Source: Planctomycetota bacterium (GTDB lineage: Bacteria; Planctomycetota; Planctomycetia; Planctomycetales; Planctomycetaceae). Taken from it: 41,792 nucleotides of DNA. The notes under the pieces are model-generated. The model ran no database searches. It was not told where the DNA came from and worked only from the letters and a program-made list of their open reading frames with translations. The stretch lies in the NCBI GenBank assembly GCA_027624335.1, contig JAQBWV010000027.1, positions 1 to 41,792 on the forward strand, given 5' to 3'. How positions within the stretch are numbered: the first letter of the stretch is position 1; each line of letters starts with the position of its first letter. Position numbers and translations under genes: made by a program. Below are positions 36,326 to 41,792 of the stretch, in pieces.

Positions 36326-38281
36326 ATGAAAATCTGGTTCAACAAGGTTCACGACAGCCGTCGTCAGCAGATCGAAACTGAAGAACCGGAGATCTCGATC
36401 GGACGCGATCGATCCAACGTGCTGGTGCTGCAAAGCCCGCTGGTGTCGAAGCGGCAGGCGATCATTCGTAGTGACAGCGGCAAACTGAATTTCGAAAACG
36501 TCGGCATCAACAGCTGCATGGTCGGTGACACTGAAGTCATGGGAGGGCAGAGCGTTGGATTTGCCGCTGGTGAAACGGTTCGCGTCGGTCCTTTCACGCT
36601 GACCTTCGAATCGGACGAAGCCGCGCCCATCAGTCGAGCGGAACTCGAAGCGCACCTGCGATCGATCATGGCCGATCTGGAACTGCGCGTGCATCGCCGT
36701 CTGCTGGAACGATTCGACCTGTACGAACTCGAAGCCAATCGACTCGGCGATAACGACAGCATTCTGATGCTCGAGCGGCACATTGAAGACGTCTGTCGCG
36801 AGCTGAATCTTTTCGGGCCGGAGAACCTGCCTTTGCTGGAAGAAGTCATCGGTCTCAGTCTTCGAGACCTGACGATCAACCAGCTCATTCTCGAAAGCGA
36901 CCGGGACACGCTCGACAGCCTCGCCCGATTGACCTGGAACGAGTACGACGTTCCTCAGACGCTGGTTCCGGAACGGGAGGCTGAACTCGAAAACCTGATG
37001 CTCTTTATCCGAGAGCGTTTGGAACTCGATGGGCAACCCGACTTGAGTTCCCAGATCCAGCGAACGGAATACCGCTTCGCGGACGTCTTTCCGCTCGTCC
37101 GACCGCATCTGCATCGCGAATTCAGCCGCTACATCATTCTGCGGCGTCTCAAGAAAGACCTGAAAGATACGGTGTTTGGTTTCGGGCCACTGCAGGATCT
37201 GCTTCGCGCGCCGACCATCACGGAAATCATGGTCGTCAAGAGCGACCAGATCTATGTCGAGCGTGACGGCGTTCTGGAACTATCAGGGCGGCGTTTCCTT
37301 TCTGACAAAGTTACCGAGTCGATCATCGAGCGAATCGTGGCGGGCGTTGGACGTCGAATCGACAAGAGTCAGCCGCTCGTCGATGCCAGGCTTCCTGACG
37401 GATCGCGAGTCAATGCGATTATTCCGCCTCTGGCAGTCCGAGGCCCGTGTCTGACGATCCGAAAGTTTCCCGCTTACCGATTCACGATGGACGACCTGAT
37501 TGAAAGGGGATCAGTCACGGCAGCGGCGGCAATGTTTATTCGCGCCTGCGTCGTCGATCGCAAGAACATCCTGGTCAGCGGGGGAACCGGCACCGGTAAG
37601 ACGACCATGCTGAATGTGCTGTCGAGTTTTATTCCGCATCGAGAACGCATCGTCACCATCGAAGACACGACGGAACTGCAGCTTCATCAGGAACATGTCG
37701 TGACACTCGAATCGAAACATGCCAATGTCGAAGGAGTGGGCGAGTATTCGATCCGTGATCTGGTGAAGAACGCGCTGCGAATGCGTCCTGACCGTGTGAT
37801 CGTCGGCGAGTGTCGGGGTTCCGAAGCCCTGGACATGCTCCAGGCCATGAACACGGGACACGATGGGTCCATGACGACCATCCATGCCAACAGCACGGCA
37901 GACGTCCTGAGGAGGCTGGAGATTCTGGTACTGATGGCGGTCGAGCTGCCGGTTGTTTCGATCCAGCGACAGATCGCCTCGGCAATCGACGTCATCGTGC
38001 AGATCGATCGCAAACCCGGTGGCAAACGCGTGGTCACTCAGATTTCTGAGATTGCAGGCTTCGATCCCGACCGGAACGACCTGGTTGTTCACGACATCTT
38101 CAACTACCGGAACGGCAAGTCGCTCACTCCGACCGGCTATATGCCGACATTTGCCGAGTCTTTGATCGAGAAGGACCTGTTGAAGCTCGAATTTTTATAC
38201 GGCCAGAACGGGAATTTCGTCGAGCCGCATGCCGATGAGCGAATTGATCCGAAGAACCACCGGCTCTCCCGCTTCCTGTGA
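36326..38281 (+). CDS. FHA domain fused to CpaF/TadA-type secretion ATPase
   Basis: A 651-residue cytoplasmic ATPase. The first ~95 residues form an FHA-like domain (ISIGRDRSNVLVLQSPLVSKRQAII, then VRVGPFTLTF). About 110-240 is a linker of charged helices. The rest is a type II/IV secretion ATPase of the CpaF subgroup: FGFGPLQDLLRAPTITEIMV, GRRIDKSQPLVDARLPDGSRVNA, Walker A GGTGTGKTT with K425, TIEDTTELQL, Walker B region MRPDRVIVGECRG and the His box MTTIHANS. CpaF drives assembly of Tad/Flp pili, but no other tad gene is present. The FHA domain suggests control by threonine phosphorylation. It ends at a bidirectional hairpin terminator. Confidence 0.93.
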   Translation: MKIWFNKVHDSRRQQIETEEPEISIGRDRSNVLVLQSPLVSKRQAIIRSDSGKLNFENVGINSCMVGDTEVMGGQSVGFAAGETVRVGPFTLTFESDEAAPISRAELEAHLRSIMADLELRVHRRLLERFDLYELEANRLGDNDSILMLERHIEDVCRELNLFGPENLPLLEEVIGLSLRDLTINQLILESDRDTLDSLARLTWNEYDVPQTLVPEREAELENLMLFIRERLELDGQPDLSSQIQRTEYRFADVFPLVRPHLHREFSRYIILRRLKKDLKDTVFGFGPLQDLLRAPTITEIMVVKSDQIYVERDGVLELSGRRFLSDKVTESIIERIVAGVGRRIDKSQPLVDARLPDGSRVNAIIPPLAVRGPCLTIRKFPAYRFTMDDLIERGSVTAAAAMFIRACVVDRKNILVSGGTGTGKTTMLNVLSSFIPHRERIVTIEDTTELQLHQEHVVTLESKHANVEGVGEYSIRDLVKNALRMRPDRVIVGECRGSEALDMLQAMNTGHDGSMTTIHANSTADVLRRLEILVLMAVELPVVSIQRQIASAIDVIVQIDRKPGGKRVVTQISEIAGFDPDRNDLVVHDIFNYRNGKSLTPTGYMPTFAESLIEKDLLKLEFLYGQNGNFVEPHADERIDPKNHRLSRFL

Positions 38282-38288
38282 AAAACGC

Positions 38289-38326
38289 AACGGCTCGCAG
38301 AAGGATTCATTCTGCGAGCCGTTCTT
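38289..38326. terminator. Bidirectional intrinsic terminator
   Basis: A perfect 14-bp stem (AACGGCTCGCAGAA 38289-38302 with 38310-38323), a 7-base loop, TTCTT on one side and AAAAA before the other arm. It separates the convergent FHA-CpaF and peptidyl-prolyl isomerase genes. Confidence 0.85.
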
Positions 38327-38368
38327 AACTTGTCGTGACACTGAAGCCGGTGGAGCTTGTCTCAGACT

Positions 38369-39562
38369 TTAAGGTCGTGGAGCAACTCCCGCTGCTGGGC
38401 GAGTTCCCGGAGCAGGACTCGTGGCCGCAGCCGGTCGCACGTTGCCGACACCTGGCTGACCCTGGCCGGCAACCTGCCTGTAGTCTCCGGTCGTTGTATG
38501 GTTCCAATAGTTGTGGACGGTCGAAGTTGACTTCAGGTTTTCGAACAGCGTGGCAACACCTTCCTGAACTTTTTCCTCAATCAGGTCGGCGTAAAGCTGT
38601 TCTCGAACTTCTTCGATATTCTGCACGATCTGTTCGGTGAACCCCTCGCACTTAAGAATCACATAGTTGCCGTGGCCGTACTGGATAATTCCAGAGATCT
38701 CACCCTTCTTCAGGTTAAACGCTGCCTGCTCAATTTTCGGATTACCTGAGTAGCGAGCAATCGGAGGAACGGATCCATTCATCGCCTTGCTGTTCGGATC
38801 GATCGAGTTGTCACGAGCAAGCCGTTCGAACTCTTCCGGGTTCAGGTTCGCCTTCTGCCACACCTCATTCGCACGGCGGATGTTGTCGAGAGCGATCATC
38901 CTGACTTCGACCCGCGTCCCGAAGTTGCGATGGAAGGCCTTGTGCATGTCCTCATCCGTCACTTCGGCCTTGTCACCGGCCAGTTTCTTTAACGCCAGCA
39001 TCGGCCAGATGACGTCTTTGCCATACTGGTCGGGAGTGATGTTCCGTTCGCTTTGCAGCATCTGTAACCAGGTTTCCACCGGGATGTTGAACTGCTTGGC
39101 GATGCGGACGATTTCCTGTTCAACCTCGGCCTTCGACACGCTGACCCCGGCGCCTTCGCAGGCCAACTGGATGATTGCGCGATTGATGATACTGTCAAGC
39201 ACTTCGTTCCCGACTCGCCGTGCGCATTCTTCGTAGAGATCTTTCAACGGGATCTCGATACTGCGTCCGTCGCGGGTAATCAATGCTGCGGCGGTGCTTT
39301 TCTGTTGTTGCGGTCCTGCAGCGAGATTGACTCGACCGGTGGTGGAAGTACCGGGCCGTTCCGCAGCGGATCCTGAACTGGAAGAAGTCATCGCCTGAAA
39401 TGCCAGCCCCGCCAGGACCACGCAAACGGCAGTGCCTCCGGCAACCATCAAAGCCTGACGGGACTTCAACGAAGCCGCCTGCGTTCCTGGGAACTCAGGC
39501 GACCGTGTAGTCGGGGACTTCTCAGAAGTGGCGTCGCGAGCGACGTGATTCCCTTCACTCAT
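38369..39562 (-). CDS. Membrane-anchored SurA-like peptidyl-prolyl isomerase (parvulin)
   Basis: A 397-residue protein with a cytoplasmic N-tail, one membrane helix (LMVAGGTAVCVVLAGLAFQAM, about 38-58), a SurA-type helical region (ECARRVGNEVLDSIINRAIIQLACE, then FNIPVETWLQML) and a PpiC rotamase domain (FERLARDNSID, GSVPPIARYSG, AAFNLKKGEISGIIQYGHGNYVILKCEG). The tail is Pro/Ala-rich and probably disordered. Expected role: periplasmic chaperone and proline isomerase for exported proteins. GGAG 7 bp before the ATG fits the start, and a TTGACC-18-TATAAC promoter lies upstream. The gene converges on FHA-CpaF. Confidence 0.9.
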   Translation of the reverse strand: MSEGNHVARDATSEKSPTTRSPEFPGTQAASLKSRQALMVAGGTAVCVVLAGLAFQAMTSSSSGSAAERPGTSTTGRVNLAAGPQQQKSTAAALITRDGRSIEIPLKDLYEECARRVGNEVLDSIINRAIIQLACEGAGVSVSKAEVEQEIVRIAKQFNIPVETWLQMLQSERNITPDQYGKDVIWPMLALKKLAGDKAEVTDEDMHKAFHRNFGTRVEVRMIALDNIRRANEVWQKANLNPEEFERLARDNSIDPNSKAMNGSVPPIARYSGNPKIEQAAFNLKKGEISGIIQYGHGNYVILKCEGFTEQIVQNIEEVREQLYADLIEEKVQEGVATLFENLKSTSTVHNYWNHTTTGDYRQVAGQGQPGVGNVRPAAATSPAPGTRPAAGVAPRP

Positions 39563-39641
39563 CGCAGAACTCCGATTCAGGATTCAGCAGGCGTAGCCCG
39601 CGCATGGTCCAATCCGTTGAACCATGTTTCATGGGCGGCGG

Positions 39642-39671
39642 GTTATAGGGCACTTTCAAAAATGCGGTCAA
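39642..39671 (-). promoter_or_regulatory. Probable sigma-70-type promoter for the SurA-like gene
   Basis: On the minus strand TTGACC (39671-39666), an 18-bp spacer and TATAAC (39647-39642), about 80 bp before the start codon at 39562. Confidence 0.5.
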
Positions 39672-39752
39672 CGCCAATACTGAATCGTCTGATACGGACT
39701 TGAAGGTCACGTGGTGTGGGGACATGCCCGGAAACGAGTGCCCTTTCCCCAT

Positions 39753-40373
39753 TCATCCAACGGACTTCGACTCGTTCGAGGTCGATTGCCGAACTCGCGG
39801 AAATAGCCTGCCGGTTTCCGCCATGTAATCTTTGTAAGCACTGCCAAAGTGGTCGATCATCATTTCTTCCTCCTTCGGCGTTCTCAGAAAGTACATCACG
39901 GCAAACGCGAGAACGACGGCCCAGCCCGCCAGCCAGTTGTTGAGCAATAAGCCCTGGGCAATGCTGAACAGCCAGATCGCGGAATACATCGGATGTCGTA
40001 TGCGGCGATAGACGCCGTGCTTGACGATCTCGTGTCCCTCGCGAGTTTCCAGAGTGGGCGACCAGTTGAGACCCAGGTCGACGTGCGAACGCCAGAAAAG
40101 CCACAGTCCGACAATCATGAATACCAGACCATACGCATGTGCTCCATTTGGTAACTCGTAATCCGCAAACGAAAACAGTGGTGTAAACAGATAGATGATC
40201 GGAAACAGCAAGCTGGTGGAGATCACGACAGGAAGCAGAATCTTCTCCTGCAACCCGACTCGGCGGTCCATCGATTCGTTGCCTTTCGTCCCGGCGGCGA
40301 ATTTGCCGCGCGTGGCGACATAAATAACGAATCCAATGGTAAAAATGAGATTCCAGGGCTGCAGAATTGCCAC
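39753..40373 (-). CDS. Isoprenylcysteine carboxyl methyltransferase (ICMT/PEMT)-like membrane protein
   Basis: A 206-residue integral membrane protein with about five helices. The C-terminal half has the ICMT/phospholipid-methyltransferase pattern: LVKHGVY-type segment IVKHGVYRRIRHPMYSA, then RTPKEEEMMIDHFGSAYKDYM, the SAM-binding region. It would methylate a small or lipid-linked substrate at the membrane; bacteria lack the eukaryotic prenyl-protein role, so the substrate is unknown. An in-frame GTG at 40373 with AAGGAAA about 7 bp upstream gives a natural start just before the first helix. The frame is also open upstream through the DUF1501 remnant, so a 421-residue fusion starting at 41018 is possible. 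Confidence 0.8.
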   Translation of the reverse strand: MAILQPWNLIFTIGFVIYVATRGKFAAGTKGNESMDRRVGLQEKILLPVVISTSLLFPIIYLFTPLFSFADYELPNGAHAYGLVFMIVGLWLFWRSHVDLGLNWSPTLETREGHEIVKHGVYRRIRHPMYSAIWLFSIAQGLLLNNWLAGWAVVLAFAVMYFLRTPKEEEMMIDHFGSAYKDYMAETGRLFPRVRQSTSNESKSVG

Positions 40374-41018
40374 AGTGATTTCCTTTACAGGAATTGAAGG
40401 CGTCTCTCCGGCAAGGATTCCTCGGACGACGTGGCCGCCGACATCCGTGAGACTTTCCTGTCGACCCTGATGAAAGAATGTCAGTCGCTCATGGTCCAGG
40501 CCCATGAGGTGAAGAATGGTGGCATGGACGTCGTGCAGGTGAACCGGATCCGTTGTTGCCTGAAATCCGAACTCGTCGGTTGCTCCGTAACGGATCCCAC
40601 CTTTAACGCCTGCTCCGGCAAACCACATTGAGAATCCATACGGATTGTGGTTTCGGCCTGGTGCGTCTTTGCCTTCACTGAACGGCATTCTGCCAAACTC
40701 GCCACCCCAGGCAACGAGTGTTGAATCCAGCAGTCCTCGTTCCTCAAGATCAGTCAACAACGCACCGATTGGCTGGTCGACTTCCGCACCATGTTTGCCG
40801 TGGTTTTTCTCGATGCTCTCATGGGCATCCCAAGTGTCTTCAAGGTGTCCTCCGCCCGAGTACAGCTGGACGCAACGGACTCCACGTTCGACAAGCCGTC
40901 TGGCGACCAGGCAATTTCGACCGTATTCGTTGGTCGGCTCTCTGCCGATGCCGTAATTGTCGATCGTCTGTCTGGTTTCCCGCGAGAGGTCCACGGCTTC
41001 GGGCGCTTTGGACTGCAT
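40374..41018 (-). pseudogene. 5'-truncated DUF1501 gene, in frame with the ICMT-like gene
   Basis: About 215 codons matching only the C-terminal part of DUF1501 proteins: MQSKAPEAVDLSRET, then GRNCLVARRLVERGVRCVQLY, DLEERGLLDSTLVAWGGEFGRMP, GRNHNPYGFSMWFAGAGVKGG and GRQESLTDVGGHVVRGILA, where a normal protein would end. The Tat leader and first half are missing; homology stops near 41020, with an in-frame TGA five codons before the ATG, hairpins and a transposase remnant beyond. The usual stop after ILA is absent and the frame runs into the methyltransferase. No ribosome-binding site precedes 41018. Compare the intact DUF1501 gene at 20134-21564. Confidence 0.78.
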
Positions 41019-41034
41019 TCGGCGGGCGGCTCAC

Positions 41035-41085
41035 ACAACTCCTGTTGAGTTGTCTGAGTGGCTGGCCACAAGAGGTCGTGGCCAG
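41035..41085. repeat. Pair of REP-like hairpins
   Basis: Two perfect stems side by side: ACAACTC/GAGTTGT (41035-41041 with 41047-41053, loop CTGTT) and CTGGCCAC/GTGGCCAG (41062-41069 with 41078-41085). The second contains a variant of the GGTCACGACC core seen elsewhere in the window. They lie between the DUF1501 remnant and the RAYT remnant. Confidence 0.65.
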
Positions 41086-41093
41086 TTCGAGAA

Positions 41094-41294
41094 TCAACGC
41101 TTAACGCCTCGTGTGCCTGCGCCACCCAGACAATCTAAAAGAGATCGACTCGGCCACCCTGCGAGTTTTGAGCCGAGTTGCCGAATCACAATGCGTTTCG
41201 CATGGTCCACTTCCAGGTATTTCCGACGTCGATAACAGGAGAATGTGACGAAGTGGATGTGTTTCTCAACGTCGTAGACCCTTCGCTTGTCCAC
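41094..41294 (-). pseudogene. N-terminal remnant of a REP-associated tyrosine transposase (RAYT, Y1/IS200-like)
   Basis: Sixty-six codons beginning KRRVYDVEKHIHFVTFSCYRRRKYL, then DHAKRIVIRQLGSKLA, the recognisable N-terminus of RAYT/TnpA-REP proteins. Homology ends there; the expected FVIMP.HVH histidine motif and catalytic Tyr are absent and an unrelated 20-residue tail leads to a stop. A GTG start at 41294 with AGGAG about 9 bp upstream is preserved. Full RAYTs are about 150-230 residues, so this is a 3'-deleted, inactive copy. Adjacent REP-like hairpins are its expected substrates. Confidence 0.75.
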
Positions 41295-41449
41295 GTTGAT
41301 CTGCTCCTGACGTGACTGCCTCGCTTGCTTGCATCGTTTCCTGACGGTGAGGCTTCCTGTCGCTTCGCGACCCGGACACAAAGTGCCCGAGCCACCCTGC
41401 GGGCACGGCGCTCCACAAACTCAAGGCACACCGTTTCTTGTAATCAGTG

Positions 41450-41792
41450 TCAGCAGGCTGACGGATCCTTGGTCTGACTACCAGAACCCGGATCTACCAC
41501 CTCACCATCGGAATCAAGCTGCAAATCAATCGTGTTGCTGCCGGATTTGACTTCTTGTTCCATTGTCGTCTGTACGTTGTACTTTGAGGGTACTTTTTCG
41601 GCGACCACCTTATCAGAGCCGTCTTTAGACTGAACGGTCTTACCAGTTGAAACTTTGACCGTATGCGTCCCAATCAGTGCGCCCGGACGCTCTTCGGTGT
41701 ACTGCAATTCATACTTCCCGGTCGAATCAGTTTCGCCATGAGAGGACCGCCCATCAAGTGGCTCGAACACGATGGAAGCTTCCGGAAGCGGA
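41450..41792 (-). CDS. Carboxypeptidase-regulatory-like small protein, 5' end outside window
   Basis: The C-terminal ~113 residues of a protein whose start lies beyond the right edge. The frame is open to the last base (PLPEASIVFEPLDG is visible upstream of the first Met). Pattern: PLPEASIVFEPLDGR, then TDSTGKYELQY and GALIGTHTVKVST, the short beta-sandwich common in planctomycete lipoproteins of about 130-160 residues. A lysine-rich segment (KVPSKYNVQTTMEQEVKSG) and a Gly/Ser tail end the protein. It probably lies in the cell envelope; a lipoprotein signal would be expected just outside the window. No specific function is known. Confidence 0.75.
   Translation of the reverse strand, partial: PLPEASIVFEPLDGRSSHGETDSTGKYELQYTEERPGALIGTHTVKVSTGKTVQSKDGSDKVVAEKVPSKYNVQTTMEQEVKSGSNTIDLQLDSDGEVVDPGSGSQTKDPSAC

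Overview
The window is chromosomal DNA from a planctomycete (phylum Planctomycetota). It carries families that are abundant there: Tat-exported DUF1501 and DUF1552 proteins, a DUF1592-type haem protein paired with the DUF1552 gene, a DUF1559 prepilin-like protein, a PQQ-type beta-propeller, a large Ser/Thr kinase with TPRs, FHA proteins and a REP-associated transposase remnant. Genus cannot be fixed by eye. I saw no rRNA, tRNA or CRISPR array.

Layout. (1) 458-5491 (+) is a sugar-acid catabolic operon: an enolase-superfamily sugar acid dehydratase of galactonate-dehydratase type, a DapA-family lyase, an MFS sugar-acid transporter and a neutral-ceramidase-like protein. (2) 5634-10682 (-) holds a PQQ-type propeller protein, a small class III nucleotidyl cyclase and a large membrane protein with an N-terminal zinc ribbon. 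(3) 11002-13550 (+) holds phosphatidylserine decarboxylase, a 66-codon remnant of the C-terminus of fructose-1,6-bisphosphatase, and a double-domain class II aldolase. (4) 13633-17084 (-) is the overlapping DUF1552/DUF1592 pair. (5) 17612-22979 (+) holds a Ser/Thr kinase, a DUF1501 protein and a DUF1559 protein with a strong terminator. (6) 23105-26056 (-) holds a Cys/Gln-rich lipoprotein and homoserine dehydrogenase. (7) 26363-28412 (+) is the futalosine-pathway menaquinone pair mqnA-mqnC. (8) 28555-33552 (+) holds two ABC systems: a NatA-like ATPase with a NatB-CPBP fusion permease, then an SsuB/SsuC-like pair without a binding protein. (9) 33638-38281 (+) holds a PAS/degenerate AAA+/Fis regulator, an FHA protein and an FHA-CpaF secretion ATPase. 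(10) 38369-41792 (-) holds a membrane-anchored parvulin-type isomerase, an isoprenylcysteine-methyltransferase-like gene fused in frame to a 5'-truncated DUF1501 remnant, a decayed RAYT transposase next to REP-like hairpins, and the C-terminal part of a carboxypeptidase-regulatory-like protein cut by the window edge.

The most notable points are signs of genome remodelling and of active-site degeneration. The remodelling signs are the FBPase tail, the DUF1501 remnant fused to a methyltransferase, and a transposase remnant beside palindromes related to a repeat seen at four other sites. Several proteins keep a fold but appear to lose key residues: the sigma-54-type regulator lacks GAFTGA, the second aldolase domain lacks zinc ligands, the cyclase has Glu at the purine-selecting position, and the ceramidase-like protein lacks the nucleophilic Ser. 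I found no single complete, clearly new multi-gene system. The best candidates are the sugar-acid/ceramidase-like operon and the FHA/FHA-CpaF/degenerate-activator block.
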